NCBI GenBank assembly: GCA_964454305.1
Contig: CAYVXX010000026.1
Coordinates: 1-27,609 of the forward strand
Origin: JAUSPI01 sp964454305
GTDB taxonomy: Bacteria; Desulfobacterota; Syntrophia; Syntrophales; JADFWA01
Reading direction: 5' to 3'
Length of the DNA stretch: 27,609 nucleotides
Position numbers and translations under genes: made by a program. A model generated the notes under the pieces. The model saw only the letters and a program-made list of their open reading frames with translations. It was not told where the DNA came from and did no database searches. The first letter of the stretch is position 1; every line of letters starts with the position of its first letter. Of this stretch, positions 15,221 to 23,921 are shown in pieces.

Positions 15221-15884
15221 GAAACAGGACATTAAAGCACCTGATCAGTTTCAATCCACTACGGGGGAAATTATAAACTATATATCTGAAAATAGGAGCA
15301 AGGTCCTCCTCGTTTTTGGAATTCTTATTTTTATTATGCTGTCTTTATCCGGATGGCAACTTTACCGGTTCAACTACGAGAAGAATGCCGAAAAAATGTA
15401 TTTACTCGCCTTGACTTCATATCAAAAAAAGGATGACAACAGGGAAACATACCTGAATGCGATTGAACTCTATAAAACAGTTGTGGAAAAATACCCCGGC
15501 AGTAATGCAGCAATACATTCCCTTTATAGCATGGGAAATATTTACTTTAATATTAACGAGATAGACAAATCAATTAATGCATATAAGCAATTCATCAAAG
15601 AATCAAACGGGAACAATGACCTCGTAGTCCTTGCTTATATTGGACTGGGTTATTGCTATGAGTCAAAGGGAAACCTTAAAAAGGCCTTAAGCTCACTTGA
15701 TAATTCTATTGAATACAGTGCCGGCAGTTCGTATAAAGGGATAATTTACAGGAACATGGGAAGAATCTATGAGGAAATGAATGATTACCCGAAAGCCATC
15801 GAATATTATGAAAAGGCATTGAAACTGACAGTTAACCCCTCGATGGAGATGCTGATAAAGAGAAAGATATCCACCCTCGGTTGA
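15204..15884 (+). CDS. Membrane-anchored TPR protein (YfgM-like)
   Basis: The 226-aa product has a basic cytoplasmic start, one membrane helix (33-52) and a run of tetratricopeptide repeats (about 62-222) that would lie in the periplasm. The helices carry typical TPR positions, for example ALYSMGN-like 'HSLYSMGNIYFN' and 'YRNMGRIYEEMNDYPKAIEYYEKAL'. The layout matches YfgM/TPR_21 proteins, which assist membrane or exported protein assembly. The ATG lies inside the thioesterase gene. It is followed by iorA after 38 bases. Confidence 0.85.
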   Translation: MALKIKKQDIKAPDQFQSTTGEIINYISENRSKVLLVFGILIFIMLSLSGWQLYRFNYEKNAEKMYLLALTSYQKKDDNRETYLNAIELYKTVVEKYPGSNAAIHSLYSMGNIYFNINEIDKSINAYKQFIKESNGNNDLVVLAYIGLGYCYESKGNLKKALSSLDNSIEYSAGSSYKGIIYRNMGRIYEEMNDYPKAIEYYEKALKLTVNPSMEMLIKRKISTLG

Positions 15885-15922
15885 AAATAAGGGACAGAAG
15901 GAGAGAGAAAGGAAGATATTAT

Positions 15923-17713
15923 ATGGATGAACTGATGTCCGGAAATGAGGCTGTTGCCAGAGGGGCATACGAATACGGTGCCCGCTTTGGAGCCGGATAC
16001 CCTGGAACCCCGAGCACGGAAATTCTGCAGGAATTTGCCAAATATGACGGTGTATACGCCGAGTGGTCTCCCAATGAAAAAGTGGCGCTTGAAGTGAGTA
16101 TCGGAGCCGCACTGGCAGGAGCAAAGGTGATGGCGACCATGAAACATGTCGGGGTCAATGTCGCTGCGGACCCGCTCTTTACGGTCAGTTATACCGGCAC
16201 AAACGGGGCCCTCGTTATAATAACGGCCGACGATCCTTCCCTCCATAGTTCACAAAATGAGCAGGATAACAGAAACTATGCAAAGTTCGCTAAAATTCCG
16301 ATGCTCGAACCGGCTGACAGCCAGGAAGCAAAAGACTATATTAAAATCGCTTTCGACATCAGCGAGAAATTCGATACACCCGTATTCCTCAGAATGACGA
16401 CAAGGGTTTCGCACTCCAAATCTATTGTCAGGGTGGAAGACCCTGTTGATGTCGTCGATACAACTGAAATCCGGTATGATTCCGCCAAATACGTCATGGT
16501 TCCCTTTAATGCGAGAGCGGCGAGGGTAAAGGTTGAAAAAAGGATGGAGGCGCTGGTCAGTTTCGCTGAGACATTTCCTGAAAACCGTGTGGAAATAAAC
16601 GGTACAGATGCTGGAATTATTACCGCAGGAATGCCTTACAATTACGCAAAGGACGTTTTTCCGGAATACTCCTACCTGAAACTCGGAATGGTCCACCCTC
16701 TGCCTGTAAAACTGATCAGTGAATTTGCTTCAAAGATAAAAAGGATTTACGTTGTAGAGGAGCTTGACCCCTTTATCGAAGAACAGCTCAAAGCACGGGG
16801 ATTAAATGTCACGGGAAAAGAGATCTTTCCATATACGAACGAGTTTGACCCGGGAGTGGTGAAAAGAGCAATCGGGGGGTACAGCGACAAGCTGACAGAC
16901 CTTTCACAGCTCATGATCCCTCCTCGACCGCCAAATCTCTGCCCCGGCTGCCCCCACAGGGGACTGTTCTATGTCCTGGGAAAATTGAAGGCTTTTGTTG
17001 CTGGTGATATAGGATGTTACACCCTTTCCTTCATGAAACCCCTCGAGGGATTAGATTCCTGTATCTGTATGGGTGCCAGTATAGGGATGACCCATGGAAT
17101 GAGTAAGGCCCTGAAAGATAAAGGGAAAGGAAAAGTAATCGGTGTAATTGGCGACTCTACTTTTATACATTCAGGCATTACACCTCTTCTCAACATGGCT
17201 TACAACAAAAGCAATGCCGTCATTGTGATATGCGATAACAGAACAACAGCAATGACAGGTATGCAGGAACATCCGGCCACGGGATTCACCCTCCAGGGAG
17301 AAGAAACAAAAAGTCTCAATTTCGCCGTACTCGCCTCAGCCCTGGGTATCGATAGCGTTAGAGTAATAGACCCATACGACATAAAAAATACAAGGACAGT
17401 CATGAAAGAAGAACTTTCAAAGGATGGTCCTTCCGTTGTTATCTCGAGAAGAGCATGTGCACTACTCAAGAGGGATACAGCTGATGTGATGAAACCTCTG
17501 AAAGTTAATCATGAAAAGTGTACCGGGTGTAAGGCATGCCTGGGGCTTGGCTGCCCGCCGATCTCATGGAAAAGATTCGAAGATATGGTCGGAATCAGCA
17601 TTGAAAAGAAAACAAAAAAGCAGGAGGGGATTGCTGTGATCGATTCCTCTTTATGCAATGGCTGTACTTTATGTCAGCAGTTATGCAGTGCTGGAGCAAT
17701 AGAGGAGGTTTGA
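15923..17713 (+). CDS. iorA: Indolepyruvate:ferredoxin oxidoreductase, alpha subunit
   Basis: IorA oxidises aryl pyruvates (indolepyruvate, phenylpyruvate, hydroxyphenylpyruvate) with CoA to aryl-acetyl-CoA, reducing ferredoxin; it works with IorB in the cytoplasm of anaerobes. The 596-aa product shows the pyrimidine-binding domain (SGNEAVARGAYEYG, GYPGTPSTEI), the TPP site GDSTFIHSG (410-418) through CDNRTT (437-442), and two C-terminal [4Fe-4S] sites at Cys533/536/539/544 and Cys578/581/584/588. The ATG at 15923 has AAAGGAAG seven bases ahead; an upstream TTG at 15881 is less likely. iorB follows after four bases. In the reverse direction it can make aromatic amino acid precursors from aryl acids. 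Confidence 0.96.
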   Translation: MDELMSGNEAVARGAYEYGARFGAGYPGTPSTEILQEFAKYDGVYAEWSPNEKVALEVSIGAALAGAKVMATMKHVGVNVAADPLFTVSYTGTNGALVIITADDPSLHSSQNEQDNRNYAKFAKIPMLEPADSQEAKDYIKIAFDISEKFDTPVFLRMTTRVSHSKSIVRVEDPVDVVDTTEIRYDSAKYVMVPFNARAARVKVEKRMEALVSFAETFPENRVEINGTDAGIITAGMPYNYAKDVFPEYSYLKLGMVHPLPVKLISEFASKIKRIYVVEELDPFIEEQLKARGLNVTGKEIFPYTNEFDPGVVKRAIGGYSDKLTDLSQLMIPPRPPNLCPGCPHRGLFYVLGKLKAFVAGDIGCYTLSFMKPLEGLDSCICMGASIGMTHGMSKALKDKGKGKVIGVIGDSTFIHSGITPLLNMAYNKSNAVIVICDNRTTAMTGMQEHPATGFTLQGEETKSLNFAVLASALGIDSVRVIDPYDIKNTRTVMKEELSKDGPSVVISRRACALLKRDTADVMKPLKVNHEKCTGCKACLGLGCPPISWKRFEDMVGISIEKKTKKQEGIAVIDSSLCNGCTLCQQLCSAGAIEEV

Positions 17714-17717
17714 CAGT

Positions 17718-18299
17718 ATGATAAACAGTGGCAAGAACATGCTGCTGGCAGGCGTGGGTGGACAGGGAATTCTTCTTGCCAGTGAAATTATCTGTAAAGT
17801 TATGATGACAGCCGGCTACGACGTCAAGAAAAGCGAGGTGCACGGCATGGCACAGCGGGGTGGAAGTGTAACCAGCCATGTAAGATACGGTAAAAAGGTC
17901 TTTTCTCCAATCGCCAGCAAAGGTGATATTGATATACTGCTCTCTTTCGAAAAGCTGGAAACGCTCAGATACCTGGACTATCTCAAGTCAAATGGAATGG
18001 TAATAATAAACGATGCAGAGCTCTATCCGCCTTCGGTAAATCTCGGAGATGCAACTTATCCTGAAGATATACCTGAAACAGTTAGAAAATATTTTGAAAT
18101 CGTCAAGATAGTAGATGCATCGGATATCGCTGTCAGGGCGGGGAATATCAGAACGGCAAACACTGCCATGCTGGGGGTCTTATCGACATATCTGGATACG
18201 ATTGAGGCCGGTATCTGGGAAAGTGTGATTCGTACCTCCTTCCCTGAAAAGGTAATAAAAGAAAACATTGCCGCCTTCAATCTTGGAAGGAAAGCTTGA
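17718..18299 (+). CDS. iorB: Indolepyruvate:ferredoxin oxidoreductase, beta subunit
   Basis: The 193-aa product is the gamma-domain subunit of the 2-oxoacid oxidoreductase family, which binds CoA and completes the IorAB complex. The signature GVGGQGILLASEI (12-24) and SEVHGMAQRGGSVTSHVRYG (39-58) are intact, and the length is normal. The ATG has GAGGAGGT upstream and lies four bases after iorA. The stop overlaps the TTG start of the next gene (TTGA), indicating coupled translation. Confidence 0.96.
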   Translation: MINSGKNMLLAGVGGQGILLASEIICKVMMTAGYDVKKSEVHGMAQRGGSVTSHVRYGKKVFSPIASKGDIDILLSFEKLETLRYLDYLKSNGMVIINDAELYPPSVNLGDATYPEDIPETVRKYFEIVKIVDASDIAVRAGNIRTANTAMLGVLSTYLDTIEAGIWESVIRTSFPEKVIKENIAAFNLGRKA

Positions 18300-19231
18300 A
18301 TAATATACACAAAGTGCTCATCAATATTACGCTTTTTAGTGTTATGTTCCTTCTCATCATATGCCCGCAGGAGGTGAGGGGAGGGGGTAAAGATAATATC
18401 GAGAAACATTTCGGATATGCGGAAAGCCTTTTCAAAGAGGGCGATTTTTACAGGGCTATAACCGAATATAAGAGATTTATATTCTTCTTTCCGGAAGAAA
18501 AAAAGACCGAAAAGTGTTACTTCAGAATAGGCGAGAGCTACTTCAAGGCAAAAAAATGGGCAGAGGCTGTTAAAGCCCTGAATATATTTAAAACCAAATT
18601 TTCCTCAAGCTCTATGTTGAATGACGCCCTGTATCTCAAAGGGATGGCAGAAAAGAATCTCAAGAAATACAGTGATGCCCTCTCAACTTTCGAAGAGATA
18701 ATCAAAGCAGGTTCCGGAGAAAGGAAAAATAGGGCGATCTACCAGAAGGCCCTTATTCTTGTCGATATGAAAGAGTGGAAGAGGGCAGGCGAGGCCTTTT
18801 CAAGGATTCCGGAAAAAAGCGTTCTCTCCCACGGAGCAAGAATTTTCTCATCAGGTCTTGAAAACATTGACAATCTTCCCAGAAAATCCCCTACCACAGC
18901 GGGTGTTCTTTCTGCTATAGTACCGGGTGCAGGACACTTATACACGGAAAGACCGCGTGATGCTCTCGTTGCCTTTTTACTGAATGGGGCATTTATCTGG
19001 GCGGCAGTTGAACTTTTTGATGATGGAGAGTATGTCGCAGGCGGCGTAATCACATTTTTCGAACTCGGTTGGTACACCGGCAATATCTACAGCGCTGTCA
19101 GCAGCGCTCATAAATATAACAAAAAAGTTGAAGAAGAGTTCTTCGAAAACCTGAGAAACAGAAGCGCTCTTTCCTATTACCATGATAATAAAAGATCATC
19201 CAATTATCTGATATTAAGTATGAGATTTTGA
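18296..19231 (+). CDS. Exported TPR protein with DUF5683-like C-terminus
   Basis: The 311-aa product has a signal peptide or anchor (residues 7-23), a BamD/YbgF-like TPR region (about 37-185; e.g. YAESLFKEGDFYRAITEYKRF), and a hydrophobic end at about 198-275. That end contains SAIVPGAGHLYTERPRDAL and resembles the DUF5683/TM2-like pattern PGxGxxY, probably two or three short membrane segments. The start is a TTG overlapping the iorB stop. It is the last gene of the hom-ior operon. The function is unknown; it may be an outer-membrane or periplasm-facing scaffold. Confidence 0.75.
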   Translation: MNNIHKVLINITLFSVMFLLIICPQEVRGGGKDNIEKHFGYAESLFKEGDFYRAITEYKRFIFFFPEEKKTEKCYFRIGESYFKAKKWAEAVKALNIFKTKFSSSSMLNDALYLKGMAEKNLKKYSDALSTFEEIIKAGSGERKNRAIYQKALILVDMKEWKRAGEAFSRIPEKSVLSHGARIFSSGLENIDNLPRKSPTTAGVLSAIVPGAGHLYTERPRDALVAFLLNGAFIWAAVELFDDGEYVAGGVITFFELGWYTGNIYSAVSSAHKYNKKVEEEFFENLRNRSALSYYHDNKRSSNYLILSMRF

Positions 19232-19297
19232 GTGTAACACGCTTAAAAAACATAAGAATCAAAGGCTCCAAAATATGATTCTGAGACGCGAATCAAG

Positions 19298-19411
19298 ATT
19301 TTTTCGGTAACAATTCAATCGTAGTGGAACGACCGCAAATCCAACTTGTCTGAGCTCAAAGAGCGAGTTTTGGATTTGCAGTGGAGCGAGACTTAGAATT
19401 GTCGAAAAAAT
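19298..19411. repeat. Imperfect 114-bp inverted-repeat element
   Basis: Arms run inward from ATTTTTTCG (19298-19306) against CGAAAAAAT (19403-19411), through CAATTC (19311-19316) against GAATTG (19396-19401), to GCAAATCCAA (19335-19344) against TTGGATTTGC (19370-19379). Between them each arm also carries a similar AGTGGAACGA / AGTGGAGCGA motif. The element sits in the 235-base gap after the operon and has no coding potential. It looks like a MITE or a large hairpin; no clear T-run follows on the plus side. Confidence 0.7.
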
Positions 19412-19466
19412 ATTTTGAGCATCGAAGAATTATATCTAGAAGCCATATGCAGCTTCAAAACGGGTT

Positions 19467-19895
19467 ATGCAGAACTTACGGATTATAATAACATTAACGG
19501 TATTTGTCGGCTTGAGCGTTCCCTGTTACGGCGGAAATAACGACTCATTCATACCATGGAATTTTAACAATCCTGCGACGGAAGAAAAGGTTATGACATC
19601 ACCGTCTTTTCCGGGCTATTTATTAATCCAAAGCGTTGAAATATTTAGGAAATATATATCTCCGGTTGACGGAGACCGATGCCCGATGTATCCTACATGT
19701 GCTGCGTACAGCCTTCAGGTAATCAAAAAGCACGGTTTTTTTATTGGATTCGTGATGACAGCGGGCAGGCTCATCCATGAAAATAACGAAATGGACGATG
19801 CACCTCTCATAAAGGTAGGAAATAAATGTAGATTTTACGATCCGGTCAGTAATAATGATTTTTGGTGGTATAGTCCGGATAACCTTGACAAGTGA
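19467..19895 (+). CDS. YidD-like protein with signal sequence
   Basis: Residues 50-106 carry the YidD/haemolytic-domain pattern: LLIQSVEIFRKYISPVDGDR, CPMYPTCAAYS with Cys72 and Cys78, KKHGFFIG and AGRLIHEN. Ordinary YidD is about 70-90 aa, cytoplasmic or peripheral, and helps membrane-protein insertion beside YidC and rnpA. This one is 142 aa, with a hydrophobic signal-like N-terminus (residues 5-20), an extra ~25-residue linker and a C-terminal extension ending in a Trp/Asp-rich segment. It is not near rnpA or yidC. It is probably an exported paralogue. No strong ribosome site is visible. Confidence 0.78.
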   Translation: MQNLRIIITLTVFVGLSVPCYGGNNDSFIPWNFNNPATEEKVMTSPSFPGYLLIQSVEIFRKYISPVDGDRCPMYPTCAAYSLQVIKKHGFFIGFVMTAGRLIHENNEMDDAPLIKVGNKCRFYDPVSNNDFWWYSPDNLDK

Positions 19896-19946
19896 AAAGT
19901 GATTAATAGCTTAATAGTTAAGAGTGAAAAAAGCGATTAGAAAACC

Positions 19947-20849
19947 ATGGCAGAAGATTATTACAAGGTATTAGGCGTAGAGAAGACCACCGGTGCTGAA
20001 GATATAAAAAAGGCTTACAGGAAACTTGCGCTCAAATACCATCCTGACAGAAATCCCGACGACAAGAAGGCGGAAGAAAAATTCAAGAAGATAAGCGAAG
20101 CCTATGCCGTCCTGAGCGATCCTAAAAAACGTAAAGAATACGATACGTTCGGAGCTGACACATTCAGCCAGAGATTCACCCAGGAAGACATTTTCAGGGA
20201 ATTTGACCTGAATGAAATACTGAGAGGCTTCGGCTTTGGCGGGCTGGGCGGCGGCAGACGGAACCAATCTTTTACCTATACGACAAGAGATCCATTGAGT
20301 GAGACCTATGGGAGACCGATCCCGCAAAAAGGGGGAGATCTCGAGTACAGTATATCAATAACCCTTGAAGAATCGGCCTTTGGCGCTGAGAAGAAGCTCT
20401 CTGTGAAAAAGAGCGGACAAACGGAATCGATTAATATAAAGATACCCCCCGGGATCAATTCCGGCAAAAAATTGAGACTTGCAGGTAAGGGTCTGCCCGG
20501 TACCAATGGCGGCTTGCCGGGCAATCTGTATCTGAAAATGAATATCACACCACATCAGATCTTTACACGGGATGGAGATGATATATACATGGAAAAATCG
20601 ATCAGGTTCTCCGAGGCAACCCTCGGCACATCCGTTGACGTACCGACGCTCGACGGATCCACAAAGAGAATCAAGATTGCTGCGGGAACTCAAAACAATA
20701 CGAAAATAAGAATGAAAGGCTACGGCATTCCTCAACTGATCGGGAAAGGGAAAGGTGATCAGTATGTCAAAATAACAATTGACGTTCCCAGGAAACTGAC
20801 AAAAGAACAAACCGCGCTCATAAAAAAACTATCCGAAGAAGGGCTCTAA
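19947..20849 (+). CDS. CbpA-type DnaJ co-chaperone
   Basis: The 300-aa product has an N-terminal J-domain (4-66) with intact HPD (32-34) in KYHPDRNPDDKKAEEKFKKI. A short Gly/Phe-rich linker follows (around 90-105, GFGFGGLGGG). The two beta-sandwich substrate-binding subdomains of DnaJ_C lie at about 125-290. The zinc-finger region of full DnaJ is missing, as in CbpA/DjlA-type proteins. It stimulates Hsp70 (DnaK). It lies 51 bases after the YidD-like gene on the same strand; no dnaK or grpE is nearby. Confidence 0.93.
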   Translation: MAEDYYKVLGVEKTTGAEDIKKAYRKLALKYHPDRNPDDKKAEEKFKKISEAYAVLSDPKKRKEYDTFGADTFSQRFTQEDIFREFDLNEILRGFGFGGLGGGRRNQSFTYTTRDPLSETYGRPIPQKGGDLEYSISITLEESAFGAEKKLSVKKSGQTESINIKIPPGINSGKKLRLAGKGLPGTNGGLPGNLYLKMNITPHQIFTRDGDDIYMEKSIRFSEATLGTSVDVPTLDGSTKRIKIAAGTQNNTKIRMKGYGIPQLIGKGKGDQYVKITIDVPRKLTKEQTALIKKLSEEGL

Positions 20850-21124
20850 CAATTCTTTAACGATTCCCCAAAAGCTAAATAAAATCATCAAACAGCGAAA
20901 GGTTGATATTTGCATTGAAAATTGATAAAAACATAACGTCTGATAAGATATGTTATGTAAACTTAACGGTGGATTTCTAAAATGACGAGCTAGGCCAGAC
21001 CCCCCCCTCTTTTTGTCTCGATATTATTTCGTAAAGAGATTTTATGAAAAAACAAGATATGAGATTAACCGATGAGCGTGTGGTGGAAACACAGTCTTGA
21101 AAAAAATGAAAAACACATAGACGA
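20850..21124. other. Intergenic region between convergent dnaJ-like and permease genes
   Basis: No gene is supported here. The only structure I see is a perfect 7-bp inverted repeat ACATAAC (20931-20937) / GTTATGT (20952-20958) and a C-run of about nine bases at 21000. Neither is followed by a T-run in a way that makes a convincing terminator, although the two flanking genes converge. Confidence 0.4.
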
Positions 21125-22450
21125 TCAAAGTAACGGCGTCACCAGAAAGAGAATTGCAAATACATCAATTATATAGAGCATCCAGTGGACTTCTCTCCCC
21201 TTCCCGAGAAGAAGCTTGATAATCGTGTAAGTCAGAAAACCCCAGATAACTCCTTGAGTAATACTAAAGGTAAGAGGAATTAAAACAAATGACAGGAATG
21301 CAGGAATTGCCTCTTCAAAGTTATTCCAGTCAATCTCCCTGAGAGGCTGTGTCATAAAAATACCCACCAAAACCAAAACGGGGGCTGTAGCGACCGCAGG
21401 AACATACGAAAGAATAGGTGATAAAAACATGAGCGGTAAAAATAGAAGACCTGTTACAACTGCAGTCAAACCGGTCCTGCCCCCTTCTTTTATTCCGGCA
21501 GCTGATTCGACATAAACCGTACCTGAAGAAGTTCCGAATAGTCCTGAAATAGTTGTAGAAAATGCATCCACCAAGAGCGCTTCTCCAATATTTGTCGGGG
21601 TTCCTTCTTTGTCAACAAGTCCTCCAACCTCAGCGATACCCACAAACGTTCCAATCGAATCAAACAAGTCTACAAAAAGGAGCGAGAAAACAGGCAGAAT
21701 CATACCGAACTTTAATGCACCGACAATATTCAGCTTAAAGAAAACATCAATACTCGGTAAAGAAAATATACCTTTCGGCACCGCTACAACAGGATCGATT
21801 AACCATCCTGCCGATGTTCCTATGAGCGAAGTCGTTAACGCTAAAACCGATGTACCCAGAATTCCGATAATAAGCGCACCCTGTACTTTTTTAACTACCA
21901 GAACCGATGTGAGGATTAAGCCGATGAGAAACAGGATTGTCGTCAGGTTCAAACCACCGAAGGCAACCATGGTTGCTTTATTCGAAACGATAAAATCTAC
22001 GCTTTTAAATCCAATAAGTGACAAAAAAATGCCGATTCCAGCAGCTAAACCAAACCGGATCGACTTAGGAATGGCTTTTACTATCTCTGTCCGGACACCG
22101 GTTACCGACAGAAGCATAAAAATTATTCCGGAAATAAATACAGCACCGAGTGCTGTTTCCCACCTGACACCCATTCCGAGAACAAGAGTAAATGTAAAAA
22201 AGGCATTGATGCCCATCCCCGGCGCAACACCGTATGGTAGATTAGCATACAGTCCCATTGCAATCGAGCTGAATGCACAGACGAGGACCGTCGCGAAAAG
22301 GACTCCGGAAAATGGCATGCCTGTTTTCGACAGGATCGCCGGATTCACCACGACAATATAGGCCATGGTCAAAAACGTGGCGACCCCTGCCAGGATTTCG
22401 GTTTTGACATCTGTGCCGCGTTCTCTGAGGTTAAAAATTTTCTCGAGCAT
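21125..22450 (-). CDS. NCS2 purine permease, AzgA type
   Basis: The 441-aa protein is a 12-to-14-segment membrane carrier of the AzgA/PbuG branch of NCS2, which imports adenine, guanine or hypoxanthine with protons. Family signatures are the start LRERGTDVKTEILAGVATFLTMAYI, PYGVAPGMGINAFFTFTLVLG in TM3, LLFVDLFDSIGTFVG in TM8 and DAFSTTISGLFGTSSGTVYVESAAGI in TM10. The ATG has GGGGGAT eleven bases upstream. No purine riboswitch is recognisable in the leader. The leader and first eight codons are duplicated at 25119-25213. Confidence 0.95.
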   Translation of the reverse strand: MLEKIFNLRERGTDVKTEILAGVATFLTMAYIVVVNPAILSKTGMPFSGVLFATVLVCAFSSIAMGLYANLPYGVAPGMGINAFFTFTLVLGMGVRWETALGAVFISGIIFMLLSVTGVRTEIVKAIPKSIRFGLAAGIGIFLSLIGFKSVDFIVSNKATMVAFGGLNLTTILFLIGLILTSVLVVKKVQGALIIGILGTSVLALTTSLIGTSAGWLIDPVVAVPKGIFSLPSIDVFFKLNIVGALKFGMILPVFSLLFVDLFDSIGTFVGIAEVGGLVDKEGTPTNIGEALLVDAFSTTISGLFGTSSGTVYVESAAGIKEGGRTGLTAVVTGLLFLPLMFLSPILSYVPAVATAPVLVLVGIFMTQPLREIDWNNFEEAIPAFLSFVLIPLTFSITQGVIWGFLTYTIIKLLLGKGREVHWMLYIIDVFAILFLVTPLL

Positions 22451-22522
22451 GTTGACTTCTTATCCCCCTACCCCACCAGGAATAAACATCGTAATCACCG
22501 AAAAAATTAAAACTGCAAAATT
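22427..22522 (-). repeat. Permease leader/start repeat, copy A
   Basis: About 96 bases covering the first eight codons of the permease, its ribosome site and about 70 bases upstream. A direct copy lies at 25119-25213 with roughly a dozen differences and one gap. Both copies keep the start codon, the purine-rich ribosome site and an upstream block reading AAAAAATTAAAACTGCAAAA on the plus strand. Confidence 0.9.
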
Positions 22523-22605
22523 GATGCATTCGTAAAAAGTCATAAACTACACCATTTGTCATACTGAACTTGTTTCAGCATCTAATTATTTCAGTAAGTT
22601 AGAGA

Positions 22606-22667
22606 CCCTGAAAATTACGATAAAAACCATTTCCGGATTGGAATTTTTATCGAACCTCCGGAAATGG
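22606..22667 (-). terminator. Intrinsic terminator of the zinc-ribbon gene within a dispersed repeat (copy 1)
   Basis: On the minus strand, CCATTTCCGG pairs perfectly with CCGGAAATGG (plus coordinates 22658-22667 and 22627-22636) and is followed by TTTTTATC, 24 bases after the zinc-ribbon stop. Bases 22606-22651 recur at 26192-26237 with 41 of 46 matching. Next to it, 22558-22590 carries a TGTCATACTGAACTTGTTTCAG-type motif, another common scattered repeat. The gap 22451-22691 holds only these repeats and the permease leader. Confidence 0.75.
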
Positions 22668-22691
22668 CAAAGTCGGGGGGTTATGTATGAT

Positions 22692-23921
22692 TTAGAGACT
22701 ACGCCCAAACTCCAGAGTTTTTTTGTGAATACTGATGTGCATATGTTCCTGAATTATTTCCTGACCTGCATCATTGAAAGGAAGATATACGAGCGTCGAG
22801 TCCCCAATGGTAAAACTGACTTGGGGCAGAAAGGGAAATATTTCCTTTTTGCGCATGACTGAGTTTGCCAGTGTAATTTTAATACTCTGAGTAGCCTCAC
22901 TGTGAGGAAGTGTAACGGGGTAAAGGTTATCCCCGGGAATTTCCTCCACCACCTTAAAATCTTTTTGAGCAATGGTCATCTGTCTGGACAGGTTTAAAAA
23001 AATCTTGGGCCGGATTTTGAAGGCCGGTATCCAGAAGGACATTTCCCGATTCTCCCAATGCCTTTGAACCACTTTGGGCTGGTTAGTAACCCTGATAAAA
23101 TCGGCGTATGAATTGATTTCCAGGCCTCGGGCTGATGTAGCGCATATCTTCCAGAAGGGCAAATATAAAGTCTTTTTCCCACTGCCGGGCACGGTTTTAA
23201 AGCCTACTCTGGTAAACCTCCCACCCACAGCCTCCCAGACTGTATCGCAGTTGCTGCATGTCAGGACAACACTGTCTTTTTCTCCTTCCAGACTCCAGCC
23301 ACAGTTCGGACATATGGTTGCCATAAAGGTGATTTGCCATCGAGGGTTATCTTCTGTTTCCGGCTCGAAGACTTCCCGCCCACCGTGCATGGGAGCTATA
23401 AGCTGGTTTGTCACGGCATCAAAAACTTTATTTCCTTCTACATGCATGGGCAGGTATATCAGGCTTAACGCCTCGCCGATATAAGCCCGGTGAAAAAAAT
23501 CATTAGAAACCAGCGTCGATATATGTTTCCCGACTGTATCCAGTACATTGTCAACCGAAAGAGAACACGAAAGAAATGATCCGGCCAAATCCGGTGTGAC
23601 AAATCTCATCTTCATGGCCTGGGGCCTGAAACCCAACGACATGGGAAGTTCCCTGAAAGGCACCCCTAAACGGGTAATATCAACAACGCGGTATTTGATG
23701 GAAACATCCCCGCATAAATACACGTTGCCCTTAAAACGCATATAAGGCGCCCAGATAATATCCTTGTTTGACGCCTTATGGGGTAAAACAAGGCGAAAAT
23801 GATTATGGGCGAAGAGATAGTTTTTTACTTCACAGTAAGGACAGCGAAGCAGGCGATTGGTCTCTTCCAGCTCGACAGGCGCGCCACATTGTGGACATTC
23901 ATGTTCAACGATAAAGCCCAT
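22692..23921 (-). CDS. Zinc-ribbon protein paired with the SPFH gene
   Basis: The 409-aa product has an N-terminal zinc ribbon (Cys9, Cys12, Cys27, Cys30) and a second one in the middle (Cys204, Cys207, Cys222, Cys225). Each is followed by a predominantly beta region with a repeated 'YLPFWK/WAPYMRF' style, which suggests an internal duplication. I see no membrane helix or catalytic motif. Its start directly follows the SPFH stop (GTGTAAATG), so the two are translated together and likely form a complex. The function is not known to me. Confidence 0.72.
   Translation of the reverse strand: MGFIVEHECPQCGAPVELEETNRLLRCPYCEVKNYLFAHNHFRLVLPHKASNKDIIWAPYMRFKGNVYLCGDVSIKYRVVDITRLGVPFRELPMSLGFRPQAMKMRFVTPDLAGSFLSCSLSVDNVLDTVGKHISTLVSNDFFHRAYIGEALSLIYLPMHVEGNKVFDAVTNQLIAPMHGGREVFEPETEDNPRWQITFMATICPNCGWSLEGEKDSVVLTCSNCDTVWEAVGGRFTRVGFKTVPGSGKKTLYLPFWKICATSARGLEINSYADFIRVTNQPKVVQRHWENREMSFWIPAFKIRPKIFLNLSRQMTIAQKDFKVVEEIPGDNLYPVTLPHSEATQSIKITLANSVMRKKEIFPFLPQVSFTIGDSTLVYLPFNDAGQEIIQEHMHISIHKKTLEFGRSL

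Noticed and set aside
21609..22361. 250-codon plus-strand frame opposite the purine permease
   Set aside because: Low-complexity Pro/Thr/Ile-rich shadow of a hydrophobic membrane-protein gene.
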